A DNA stretch of 64,000 nucleotides. Origin: Lacticaseibacillus jixianensis (GTDB taxonomy: Bacteria > Bacillota > Bacilli > Lactobacillales > Lactobacillaceae). Under the pieces are notes generated by a model. The model ran no database searches. It saw only the letters and a list, made by a program, of their open reading frames with translations, and was not told where the DNA came from. Made by a program: the position numbers and the translations under genes. Positions within the stretch are counted from its first letter, which is position 1, and every line of letters begins with the position of its first letter. Where the stretch lies: positions 62,001 to 126,000 of the forward strand of contig NZ_RHOJ01000001.1 of NCBI RefSeq assembly GCF_003946485.1. The letters are read 5' to 3'. Below are positions 1 through 6,754 of the stretch, one piece after another.

Positions 1-158
1 ACCACCGGCCCGGTGACCAGCGTGACGCCCATGCTAAGGGCGGAGCCGGTGCGGTGCAGAATGTACAGGCCAATGGCAAAAGACAGCATGCTTGACCCGA
101 ACGTGCCGGCGAATTTTAAGATGAGCATTTTGATGGTCTGCGGCGTAAGGTTTTTCAA
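1..158 (-). CDS. MFS transporter, N-terminal part (runs off the window)
   Basis: Only the first 52 or so residues lie in the window. A TTG start at 158-156 is preceded by AGGAG with good spacing. The visible protein starts MKNLTPQTIKML and almost repeats the first 52 residues of the MFS exporter just upstream (178-1458), differing only by conservative changes (V/I, MI/LV, I/V). It is therefore a tandem paralogue. The third codon positions differ at many sites, so the duplication is not recent. It sits 19 bases after the stop of the first copy and is probably the last or a later gene of the LytTR-LiaF-MFS operon. Membrane exporter of unknown substrate; the rest cannot be judged. Confidence 0.8.
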   Translation of the reverse strand, partial: MKNLTPQTIKMLILKFAGTFGSSMLSFAIGLYILHRTGSALSMGVTLVTGPV

Positions 159-177
159 GAGCAACTCCTAGTGAGGT

Positions 178-1458
178 TTAGTTGGCTGAGGCGGCGACTG
201 CTGGCAGCTGGTTTTCCGGCTTGTCGTAAAGCCGGTGGTGCTTGATCAGGCCGGTGACAATCAGCGTGAAGATGATCAGGACGATGCCAGTGACGCCAAA
301 CAGCAACGGGGCGGCGAGGTGATCAAACAGCACCCCAAACATTAACGTGCCCAGCGGCGCCAGCATCTGCGAAATTGTGCCGTCGAGCGAGAACACGCGG
401 CCCTGCAGGTGATGCGGGATCACTTGCTGCATGAAGGTGTTGATCGGCGTGTTGATCAGCACAATCAAGACCCCGTTGACGATGTTTTGAATCCAGAAGT
501 AGCCGGTGCTTAGTAGCCCCGTCCACCGTAGCACGGCTGGCAGGCCGGTGAAGGTGAAGAGAATCGCCAGCAGGATGATGTTAAAGAACGAGAACTTGAT
601 CGGATGGCTGCGCATTTTCAGCATCGACAGGAGGATGCCGCCGCCAAACATGCCGATGGCAAAGCCGGAGTCGACGAAGCCATACTGGTTATTGGTCATT
701 TTCATGGTTTGGATCAGCAGGTACGGCAGGCCGACGTTCACGGCGGCGAAGAGGAAGTTCAGAAAGGCCGAGGACACGGTCAGGATGAAGATCAGCTGCT
801 GATTTTTCAGGTAGGCAAAGCCGGTTTTGAAATTCTGCCAGACGGATTCTTGCGCCTCCGCCGCCTCGGCTGGCGTTTGGGCCGCGAAGGGCTGAAACTT
901 CAGCAGGAAAATGGCGACCAGCGCAGTCAGCTCGAACAGCACTTCAATAAAGGCAAAGGTGTCGATCGACACCAGCGTGTACAGCATGGCCCCCATCAGC
1001 GGTGCCAGAAACATCGCGAGGCTGGCAATGGACTGATTCAGGGAGTTCACCCGCTGCAGCTCATTAGGCGCAAACAGTTGGACCAGGCTGGCCGTCAGCG
1101 TTGTGCTAAGAAAATTGTCGGTGACTTGCAGCGCGATGATGAGTGCGATCATTTCCGGGTAATACTGCGCCGGCCAGAGCCGAAAACCGAAGCCGAACAG
1201 CACCAGCGCAATACTGGTGGTGACCTGCGCTGTGATCATGATCCGGCGGTGGTTCATCGTGTCGACCACGTAGCCAACAAAGGGGGTCAGGATCAAAGAG
1301 ACGATGGGGCCGGTGATCATGGTGACCCCCATGCTGAGCGCGGAGCCGGTGCGGTGCAAGATGTACAGGCCGATGGCAAACGAGAGCATACTTGACCCGA
1401 AGGTGCCGGCGAATTTCAGCACCAGCATCTTGATGGTTTGGGGCGTGAGATTTTTCAT
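178..1458 (-). CDS. MFS efflux transporter (macrolide-efflux / EntS-like)
   Basis: A 426-residue protein with about twelve hydrophobic segments and the usual MFS loop after segment 2 (VDTMNHRRIMI). The length and N-terminal layout (KFAGTFGSSMLSFAIGLYI) fit the subfamily that holds macrolide and siderophore exporters of Firmicutes; such proteins pump small molecules out using the proton gradient. Substrate not deducible. It starts at ATG 1458, 12 bases after the LiaF-like gene, and is followed at once by a paralogue (1-158). Placement behind a LytTR regulator and a LiaF-like protein suggests an envelope-stress or drug-resistance role (inference). Confidence 0.85.
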   Translation of the reverse strand: MKNLTPQTIKMLVLKFAGTFGSSMLSFAIGLYILHRTGSALSMGVTMITGPIVSLILTPFVGYVVDTMNHRRIMITAQVTTSIALVLFGFGFRLWPAQYYPEMIALIIALQVTDNFLSTTLTASLVQLFAPNELQRVNSLNQSIASLAMFLAPLMGAMLYTLVSIDTFAFIEVLFELTALVAIFLLKFQPFAAQTPAEAAEAQESVWQNFKTGFAYLKNQQLIFILTVSSAFLNFLFAAVNVGLPYLLIQTMKMTNNQYGFVDSGFAIGMFGGGILLSMLKMRSHPIKFSFFNIILLAILFTFTGLPAVLRWTGLLSTGYFWIQNIVNGVLIVLINTPINTFMQQVIPHHLQGRVFSLDGTISQMLAPLGTLMFGVLFDHLAAPLLFGVTGIVLIIFTLIVTGLIKHHRLYDKPENQLPAVAASAN

Positions 1459-1470
1459 GGCGGGCGCCTC

Positions 1471-2235
1471 TCAGATATAGTGGATCGTGACGTCGCCCAT
1501 TTTAAAATCACCGGCCAGCACCACGAGCGGGCCGGTCTTGGTCGGGGTCTCGCCTTTTTCGTTGAAGTCGACCGCAAAGTTGCCCAGGTTGGGTTGGACG
1601 TTCCATTCGCGGGGGATGTACAGACTGATGTCGCCCATCTGACCGAGCACTTCGATCAGCGCTGGCTCGTTGATGATGGTCGCCTTGTCAAAGAAGACCT
1701 TGGCATCGCCCAGGTTGGTGCGGATCACCGCGTGGCGGAAGTCGCCTTGCTGGACGTAGCGGGTGGCGCTGCCGAGTTTCACGTTGACGGTGACGTCGGC
1801 GGATTCGCTGCTCGGGACGTAGCTGGGCGCTTGCTTCGCCTCTTTTTGCAGCTGCCGCAGTTCGCTGATCGTGTAATGCTTGTCATTAATCGTCACGACG
1901 CTGAAGTGGTGCTTTTTCAGCGGCCTGAACAGCAGGGTCAGGCCAATCGACAGCAGCAGGGCCGCACCGAGGATCGTCCATGGGACCAGTTGCTGGATCC
2001 CCAGCGGCTTGGCGAAGAGCATCGCCAAGAACGCGAGGCTGAAGGACAGCCCAGTGAAGGACAGGCTGGCGAGACTCTTGATTGCCGCGGCGACCAGGAT
2101 CAGGACTAGGACCAACGTCCAGAAGCGCAAGTGATAGGTGAACAGGCCGAGTTGGCTCAGCACTAAGATGCCGGCGCAGACGACGAAGAATAATCCCCAG
2201 AACCAGTGGCCCCATTTAACTTGTTTGGTTTCCAT
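1471..2235 (-). CDS. LiaF-like membrane protein (cell-wall stress response family)
   Basis: 254 residues. The first 105 or so contain about four hydrophobic segments (for example FFVVCAGILVLSQLGLF near 17-33), followed by a soluble part from about residue 140 rich in beta-type sequence (VTVNVKLGSATRYV, NLGDAKVFF). This is the layout of LiaF/VraT-type proteins with a C-terminal DUF2154-like domain. In Bacillus LiaF restrains an envelope-stress two-component system. No histidine kinase is present here; the partner is a stand-alone LytTR protein whose stop codon shares one base with this gene's start. Family call by pattern; function inferred. Confidence 0.75.
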   Translation of the reverse strand: METKQVKWGHWFWGLFFVVCAGILVLSQLGLFTYHLRFWTLVLVLILVAAAIKSLASLSFTGLSFSLAFLAMLFAKPLGIQQLVPWTILGAALLLSIGLTLLFRPLKKHHFSVVTINDKHYTISELRQLQKEAKQAPSYVPSSESADVTVNVKLGSATRYVQQGDFRHAVIRTNLGDAKVFFDKATIINEPALIEVLGQMGDISLYIPREWNVQPNLGNFAVDFNEKGETPTKTGPLVVLAGDFKMGDVTIHYI

Positions 2236-2684
2236 TACAAACCCCTCATTTCGTTTAACCGCTCGACCAGCGCCTTGTAATAGCGCCGGGATGCGTAGAC
2301 CTGTTTATGACTGTTTTGAAATTCGACCAGGCAATCAGACAGCGACCGGTTGATTGAAGCCACCTGGTTCAAATTGATGATCACGGACTTGGCGACCTGC
2401 ATGAAGCTCCCAGGCAGGGATTCGGCCAGCTCGTAAAGCTTTTGCTTGCTGGTGAAAATATCATCAGGGGTGTGAACCTGCAGCGTTCGGCCTTCGGTTT
2501 CGATGAACAGGATCGCCGGCAGCGGCAGGAACCGCTCCACCGTGTCCTGAAAGACCGGCAGGGTGGGGGCGGCGGTGGGCGCCGTCAACGCGTTGCGCAC
2601 TGCCTCGGCCGCTGCCTGATCCTTCGCCCGGATGATCAACTCCGGTTCGTCAAGCTGCGGATCGGTTTCAACTGTGACTTTCAT
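2235..2684 (-). CDS. LytTR-family DNA-binding regulator without receiver domain
   Basis: 149 residues. Residues about 55-147 match the LytTR DNA-binding fold: ILFIETEGRTLQV, then a hydrophobic LYELAESLPG helix, KSVIINLNQVASI and a closing YASRRYYKALVERL. The first 50 residues are short and have no receiver domain, so this is not a classical response regulator. The start is supported by GGAGG upstream of ATG 2684. It is first in a probable four-gene leftward operon with the LiaF-like protein and two MFS exporters. Stand-alone LytTR plus membrane protein pairs are common in lactobacilli and often autoregulate (family knowledge). Confidence 0.8.
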   Translation of the reverse strand: MKVTVETDPQLDEPELIIRAKDQAAAEAVRNALTAPTAAPTLPVFQDTVERFLPLPAILFIETEGRTLQVHTPDDIFTSKQKLYELAESLPGSFMQVAKSVIINLNQVASINRSLSDCLVEFQNSHKQVYASRRYYKALVERLNEMRGL

Positions 2685-2892
2685 TGCCCCACCTCCCTGT
2701 CTGGTACTTTCTTATTAGACCATTAAAATCTGCTGAGTGAAATAGGCGGCGCGCATCCGGTCAAAAATGCCGCGTGAGTGGTTGAGCCGGGGGTGGTAGT
2801 CGGCTGGAAATGTGAAGGAAGGGAAAACTGTGTCGCAGTATCGCATCGAGTCGGGCTCCCTTAGCGATAAGCACGTGAGCGGTTTTGCTCTA

Positions 2893-2958
2893 GCAAGTCT
2901 GCGTTGCAGACTTGCGCCGAGTGGCAGTCTTTAAGCGGCCAAGCCGCTAACAGACTGC
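2893..2958. repeat. Two adjacent strong inverted repeats
   Basis: First arm pair: GCAAGTCTGC (2893-2902) and GCAGACTTGC (2906-2915), perfect with a 3-base loop. Second: 2924-2939 against 2943-2958, 12 of 16 paired around a CAA loop. They abut the large hairpin repeats at 2960-3214 and make this whole intergenic stretch able to fold. No coding content or T-run is seen. Function unknown. Confidence 0.7.
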
Positions 2959-2959
2959 G

Positions 2960-3085
2960 CAACTGGGCTATGGGGCGACAACGCGGGAGTGCTTTGCTAC
3001 GCTCAGTGCGTTGAAGCCGCTTTTTGGCTTCGGCGCACTGAGCTAGGCAAATCATCCCGCTAAAACCGTCGCCCCTCGCACCTTC
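2960..3085 (-). repeat. Large hairpin repeat, copy 2 of left locus
   Basis: Read on the minus strand it begins GAAGGTGCGAGGGGCGACGG, has inner arms GCTCAGTGCG and CGCACTGAGC plus GAAGCC/GGCTTC, and ends near GTCGCCCC and the conserved CCCAGTT. It belongs to the same roughly 127-base family as 3088-3214 and 24136-24392. The outer arms are conserved while the inner arms differ in sequence but remain complementary. Noncoding. Confidence 0.8.
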
Positions 3086-3087
3086 AC

Positions 3088-3214
3088 CTAATTGGGCGCG
3101 GCGCGACAACGCCCGAGCGTCTAGCTACGCCAGAGGCCTCGCCGCCAAAGACCAGCGGCAATGCCTCTGGCTAGGCTAGCCGTCGGACTAAGACCGTCGC
3201 GCCTTCGCACCTTC
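3088..3214 (-). repeat. Large hairpin repeat, copy 1 of left locus
   Basis: On the minus strand it starts GAAGGTGCGAAGGCGCGACG, then GGCTAGCCTAGCCAGAGGC and its partner GCCTCTGGCGTAGCTA, then CTCGGGCGTTGTCGCG. It is 129 bases out of phase with the neighbouring copy, so the two are a direct tandem pair. The inner stem GCCAGAGGC/GCCTCTGGC is unique to this copy; the flanking CTAGC/GTAGC blocks are shared by all copies. Confidence 0.8.
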
Positions 3215-3224
3215 ATACAAAAAA

Positions 3225-3249
3225 GGCCATCACTGGGTGGGTGATGGCC
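3225..3249. terminator. Hairpin with adjacent A-run
   Basis: GGCCATCAC (3225-3233), loop TGGGTGG, GTGATGGCC (3241-3249), with six A just before it (3219-3224). On the minus strand this reads as an intrinsic terminator. No leftward gene that would need it is known here, so it may instead be a 5' leader structure of the tiny reading frames that follow on the plus strand. Confidence 0.5.
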
Positions 3250-3261
3250 AAGGAGTAAGGT

Positions 3262-3312
3262 TTGGCGAGTCAGCTGGGCGGCCGACTCGCGATTTTTACT
3301 TTGGAGGAGTAA
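3262..3312 (+). CDS. Possible 16-residue leader peptide (TTG start)
   Basis: AAGGAG (3250-3255) lies 6 bases before TTG 3262. The frame encodes MASQLGGRLAIFTLEE and stops with TAA at 3310-3312. It runs through the hairpin and T-run of the terminator at 3265-3297, so translation would melt that terminator. The stop is two bases before the ATG of the next tiny frame, whose GGAGGAG site lies inside this one. No homologue recognised. It could be a chance frame; the strong spacing to both ribosome sites is what supports it. Confidence 0.4.
   Translation: MASQLGGRLAIFTLEE
3265..3297 (+). terminator. Intrinsic terminator / attenuator candidate
   Basis: Arms GCGAGTC (3265-3271) and GACTCGC (3284-3290) with a 12-base loop, then a T-run (3293-3297). 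It lies directly before the GGAGGAG-ATG of the 20-residue frame, so it may decide whether that frame and the downstream Fe-S gene are transcribed. Confidence 0.55.
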
Positions 3313-3314
3313 AA

Positions 3315-3377
3315 ATGAAAAAGTTGGGTATGGGTATGGAAATGAGTGGGTGGCTCATTTCTATGAGTTTAAGATAG
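3315..3377 (+). CDS. Possible 20-residue methionine-rich peptide
   Basis: GGAGGAG (3303-3309) lies 5 bases before ATG 3315. The product would be MKKLGMGMEMSGWLISMSLR, with five internal methionines, a basic N-terminus and a hydrophobic WLISM stretch. This resembles a small secreted or membrane-active peptide, but no family was recognised. It follows a terminator hairpin and another tiny frame, and lies 125 bases before the Fe-S family gene. The excellent ribosome site is the main evidence; ribosome profiling or mass spectrometry would be needed for certainty. Confidence 0.5.
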   Translation: MKKLGMGMEMSGWLISMSLR

Positions 3378-3502
3378 TCCCATAATGTGAAGAAAGTGTG
3401 ACCTTGGACCAGCAATTTGTCAAAAAAATCTTAAGGCTCTCGAGCCTGATTAATTGCCCTTAAAGCGCAGATGGCTTAGTCTTTGGCATGGAGGTGATTG
3501 AG

Positions 3503-3859
3503 ATGGAATTAACTTTTGATGATGCGGCCAAGGCGAAGATCCAGCCGCACTTGGGGCCGGATAAGAAACTGCTTTTGACGTTTGAGGACGGCGTGGGCCA
3601 ATACTCGCAGCACGCGATGATCCACATGATGATCCAGTTTACGCTCAATGTTGTCGCCAAGGATGCTAAGGCGGACGGCTATAACGTGACGGTCGACTCG
3701 AATCTCGGTCCGCTCCTGATCAAAGACTACTCAGCCGAGGACCTCGATGAGCATCTGACGGTCCACTTGAACGAGACGCTAAACACCATGCAACTGAGCG
3801 GTGACGGTGGGGTGATCGATAGCGATATGGGCTTTTTGGATTTCACCGAGAAAAAATAG
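3503..3859 (+). CDS. Iron-sulfur cluster biosynthesis family protein (HesB/YqkB-like)
   Basis: 118 residues from ATG 3503. This start is chosen because GGAGGTGATT lies just upstream, while an in-frame ATG at 3488 overlaps that ribosome site. The pattern MELTFDDAAKAKIQPHLG, LLLTFEDGVGQ, VDSNLGPLLIKDY and LSGDGGVIDSDMGFLDF fits the lactobacillar branch of the HesB/IscA-like superfamily. It has no cysteine at all, so it cannot bind a cluster through the classical three-cysteine set; its role in Fe-S metabolism is only by family name. Cytosolic, single gene. Confidence 0.7.
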   Translation: MELTFDDAAKAKIQPHLGPDKKLLLTFEDGVGQYSQHAMIHMMIQFTLNVVAKDAKADGYNVTVDSNLGPLLIKDYSAEDLDEHLTVHLNETLNTMQLSGDGGVIDSDMGFLDFTEKK

Positions 3860-3936
3860 GTAGGCACTTTTCCTCTTGAATTAACGGTAGCTTGGGTTAA
3901 AATCTAATCTGGCACCTGAATTCTGGAGGTTAAATT

Positions 3937-4356
3937 TTGAACTACACATTTGAATCGGCACTGACGATCCATGAAATCAAGGCACTGTATGGTGCGGTCC
4001 ACCTGACCCACTACCTCAATGACCCCGCTGAGACCGCCCGCGGCATTGCGAACTCGACGCTGCTGACAGCGCGGGACGGCGACCAACTGATCGGCGTCAT
4101 CCGCGGAGTCTCCGACATGCACACCATCGTGTTTGTCCAGGACCTGATCGTCCTGCCCGAGTACCAGCACCAGGGAATCGGGGCCGAACTCCTCAAACAG
4201 TTTGACGAGTACTTCAAACAGGTCGACCGGATCGTGATCGTGACGACCAACGATGCGCTCGCTGACTTTTTTGAGCACGCTGGGTTTCAGCGCGGCAGCG
4301 ACACTCGCGTGGCCACGTTCGTGCGGCCGCGGAAGCTGCTGGAGCCAAAGTTTTGA
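3937..4356 (+). CDS. GNAT-family N-acetyltransferase
   Basis: 139 residues. TTG start at 3937 behind GGAGG. Typical GNAT order: LLTARDGDQLIGVIRGV (strand pair), VQDLIVLPEYQHQGIGAEL (motif A with the acetyl-CoA loop QHQGIG) near residues 63-83, and a C-terminal DFFEHAGFQRGSDT. Transfers acetyl from acetyl-CoA to an amine; substrate unknown. It is followed 26 bases later by a small unknown gene and may be co-transcribed with it. Confidence 0.85.
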   Translation: MNYTFESALTIHEIKALYGAVHLTHYLNDPAETARGIANSTLLTARDGDQLIGVIRGVSDMHTIVFVQDLIVLPEYQHQGIGAELLKQFDEYFKQVDRIVIVTTNDALADFFEHAGFQRGSDTRVATFVRPRKLLEPKF

Positions 4357-4382
4357 TTTAGACACTTATCTGGGAGGTCGCA

Positions 4383-4676
4383 ATGGAACCCACCGAAAAT
4401 GTGACGCGGGAACAAAAAGCTGAAGGCGCCAACCTGATTCTTGAGCAGGGCTACGTCACCGAGCGCGACGAGCCCGCGATGATGGACGCCGGCTGGTGCC
4501 ATGAATACCTTGAGCAGATCAACGACGAGTTGCGGTTGCGCACGGTGGCCCCCCGGGGGACCTTGGCACTGTATCATTATTACATGGGGCCGGGGAGTAT
4601 CATTTTTGATCCGGCACGATTCACGGCGGCACAGGCCAAGGCGGTGCTCCAAAAAGCACTGGGCTTTGCTAAATAA
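4383..4676 (+). CDS. Conserved-looking small protein of unknown function
   Basis: 97 residues, ATG 4383 behind GGGAGG. Acidic, soluble, no signal peptide or membrane segment; a single cysteine in DAGWCHEYLEQI. No family recognised. Strong ribosome site, coding-type composition and an intrinsic terminator right after the stop make it a real gene. It may be co-transcribed with the acetyltransferase. Confidence 0.65.
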   Translation: MEPTENVTREQKAEGANLILEQGYVTERDEPAMMDAGWCHEYLEQINDELRLRTVAPRGTLALYHYYMGPGSIIFDPARFTAAQAKAVLQKALGFAK

Positions 4677-4704
4677 AGGAGTGGCAATGATGGCCACTCC
4701 TTTT
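4675..4704. terminator. Bidirectional intrinsic terminator
   Basis: AAAGGAGTGGC (4675-4685) and GCCACTCCTTT (4693-4703), T-run on the plus strand and A-run on the left side. It overlaps the last stop codon and serves the convergent genes on both sides. Confidence 0.8.
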
Positions 4705-4706
4705 CG

Positions 4707-5732
4707 TTAGGCCTCAAACGGGCCTTCGAGCACGATTTTGCCGACTTGGTGGCCCTGCATCAACTGTTCGAGGCCGGCCTTGATGTTAGCGGCGGTGATG
4801 CGGTCAAAGCGTTTGGTGACGCTGGGCTGGATCAGCCCGGCCTGGGCCATGGCCCCGAGCTGCGATAAAATGTGGCCCTGGCTGGCCGGGTCATGGTCAA
4901 AGTCACTTTTGGCGAACATGAATTCAAAGTCTAGGCTGGCGGCCTTGGCCTTGAGTGCGGTCACGTCCAGTGGGCCTTGTGGGGTGGTCAAAGTGCCGAC
5001 GTGGCCAAACGGGGCAACCAAGGCGGCGGCCACGCTTAAGTGCGGCTCGGTCGCGTACAGGAGCGCGACGGCGTCCACAAACGCATAGCCGGCCTGGTGC
5101 ACGGCAAGGGCGAGGTCGTCGTGGTAGTCGAGCGGGAGCGCCACGCCGTGTTGATACAGCCAGTCAAAATGGCTGGGACTGGCGGTGGCGATGACCTTCA
5201 GGCCGCTCCAATGGGCGAGCTGGCTGAGCATGGAGCCGACGCCGCCAGCGCCGTTGATGATCAGCAGCGTTTGGCCGTGGTTGGCGTTGGCAGCGGGCTG
5301 AAAGTGCATTTTTTCAAATAAGAGTTCCCAGGCGGTCAGCCCCACTAAGGGCAGCGCGGCGGCCTCGCCGGCGGTCAGACGGGCAGGGGCGGCGGCAATC
5401 AGTGCCGCGGCCACCGCCTGGAACTGTTGAAAGCTGCCAGGACGCTTGGTCGAGCCGGCGTACATGACCCGGTCGCCCACTTTGAAACCTTTCACGGCCG
5501 AACCGGCCGCGGTGATGGTGCCGCAGGCGTCGTAGCCTAAGATCCGGGGGGTGGCTTGGTGCAATCCGGCCCGCTGCTTTTCATCCACCGGATTTAAGGC
5601 GATCGCCTGGACTTGGACAACCACGTCGTGCGGGCCCGGGGTTGGACGATCGATCATCAGCGGGACCAAGCTTTCCGGCTCGCTCAGCCTGACCCCGTTG
5701 TAAGCGACAAAAGCTAAGTTTTGACTCATCAT
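4707..5732 (-). CDS. Zinc-type alcohol dehydrogenase-like / quinone oxidoreductase family (MDR)
   Basis: 341 residues from ATG 5732, chosen because GGGAG sits 5 bases upstream; a longer open frame upstream has no ribosome site. N-terminal GroES-like part with AIALNPVDEKQRAG and ILGYDACGTI; the Rossmann motif NGAGGVGSMLSQLAHW lies around residues 160-175. The catalytic and structural zinc cysteines of true ADHs are absent. Likely NADPH-dependent reduction of quinones or enals (family knowledge). Divergent from a small membrane protein gene. Confidence 0.85.
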   Translation of the reverse strand: MMSQNLAFVAYNGVRLSEPESLVPLMIDRPTPGPHDVVVQVQAIALNPVDEKQRAGLHQATPRILGYDACGTITAAGSAVKGFKVGDRVMYAGSTKRPGSFQQFQAVAAALIAAAPARLTAGEAAALPLVGLTAWELLFEKMHFQPAANANHGQTLLIINGAGGVGSMLSQLAHWSGLKVIATASPSHFDWLYQHGVALPLDYHDDLALAVHQAGYAFVDAVALLYATEPHLSVAAALVAPFGHVGTLTTPQGPLDVTALKAKAASLDFEFMFAKSDFDHDPASQGHILSQLGAMAQAGLIQPSVTKRFDRITAANIKAGLEQLMQGHQVGKIVLEGPFEA

Positions 5733-5811
5733 TACGGCTCCCTTTGAATGTGCTATATTAATTGTAGCTGTTTTGAGCAATAAAGAGATAAATTCCGAAA
5801 GAAGGCCCCGT

Positions 5812-6228
5812 ATGCGCACCACCAAAAAAGCTTCCCACACCCAGCTTTGGATCAACGTGCTGCTTTTCGTGTTTGGCTGCCTCTTCAGTTGGTTTGCCTG
5901 GTACGTCACCCTGCCTGAAACCCCGGTGGCCAAAATGGCCGCGCTCAGCTTCGGGTTTGGGCTGGTAATTCTGATTGGTCTTTTGGCCTACTTCGACACG
6001 GCGGCGCGGACGCGGATGAGCCGCTTCTGGGTGGACTTATTGTTTGGGGCCGGGATCGTCGCCCTGATGTACGTTTACCTGATCGGTCTGTTGGTCATGT
6101 GGCAGGTGATCGTGGGCATCGCTGGCGGCGTGCTGGTGTTGGCGGGGCTGTTTGCGCTTCGTGAGCCGCACCACATTTCTGACCGCGGCCCGCTGCCCCC
6201 AGCAGATCTGGATGACAGTCAGAAGTAA
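5812..6228 (+). CDS. Small integral membrane protein, unknown
   Basis: 138 residues from ATG 5812 (AGAAGG upstream; the in-frame TTG at 5773 has no site). About four hydrophobic segments: LWINVLLFVFGCLFSWFAWY, MAALSFGFGLVILIGLLAYF, LLFGAGIVALMYVYLIGLLV and VIVGIAGGVLVLAGLFAL. A basic N-terminus and an acidic, proline-rich C-tail. No family recognised. Divergently transcribed from the dehydrogenase, own terminator. Confidence 0.65.
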   Translation: MRTTKKASHTQLWINVLLFVFGCLFSWFAWYVTLPETPVAKMAALSFGFGLVILIGLLAYFDTAARTRMSRFWVDLLFGAGIVALMYVYLIGLLVMWQVIVGIAGGVLVLAGLFALREPHHISDRGPLPPADLDDSQK

Positions 6229-6245
6229 TATCAGTAGCCACGAAA

Positions 6246-6273
6246 GCCGCCTGGCAGCGCCAGGCGGCTTTTT
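6246..6273 (+). terminator. Intrinsic terminator
   Basis: GCCGCCTGGC (6246-6255), loop AGC, GCCAGGCGGC (6259-6268), T-run to 6273. Ends the membrane protein gene at 5812-6228. Confidence 0.85.
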
Positions 6274-6283
6274 GAGTGGTGAC

Positions 6284-6754
6284 TTACTGAAGCTGCTGCA
6301 CGCGGATCTCAACGTTTTGAGGGACCCGCGGGCGCAAAATGGTCACGAGTGATTGCAGGTCGGAGCGGAAGGTCAGGCGCACGAACCGCCGGGCGGACAG
6401 GCCGAACACGGCGACGACCATCGTTTGGCCGTTCGGCAGCTGCAGCGGCGTTAGGGTGACGCCGATCAGCCTGGTATAAGGAATCACGCGGGAGAACAAG
6501 CCGACGTTGATCAGCCGCGTGGGGGTGAGCCCGGTGGTGCCGGTCATCACCGTTAGGGTCAAAAATGCTGCCATGAAGATGATGTAGTAAATGCTGGCGG
6601 CGCCGCTACTGATGAACCAAAAGCCAAACAGCACGGCCATTACCAGCTGAAAGGTCGAGTAGGCTCCCGGCACGTCGATGCGGCTTTGCCAGTACAGGTA
6701 GTACGCACCAAGGCCGATCAGGGCAATATCGAGAACGATTAGGAAAAGATTCAT
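6284..6754 (-). CDS. Membrane protein of unknown function
   Basis: 156 residues. Hydrophobic segments near 3-22, 35-52 and 55-73, then a soluble C-terminal half (TRLIGVTLTPLQLPNGQTMVV, ARRFVRLTF) that resembles bacterial PH-like domains in pattern only. Its ATG overlaps the stop of the AI-2E-family transporter by four bases (ATGA), so the two are translationally coupled. No firm family. Confidence 0.65.
   Translation of the reverse strand: MNLFLIVLDIALIGLGAYYLYWQSRIDVPGAYSTFQLVMAVLFGFWFISSGAASIYYIIFMAAFLTLTVMTGTTGLTPTRLINVGLFSRVIPYTRLIGVTLTPLQLPNGQTMVVAVFGLSARRFVRLTFRSDLQSLVTILRPRVPQNVEIRVQQLQ

Noticed and set aside
604-1395. 263-codon plus-strand frame over the MFS gene
   Set aside because: Antisense shadow, rich in Gln, Asp, Gly and His, no ribosome site.
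2861-3109. 82-codon minus-strand frame in the gap after the LytTR gene
   Set aside because: It lies entirely within the hairpin repeats and is not kept in frame in the other copies.
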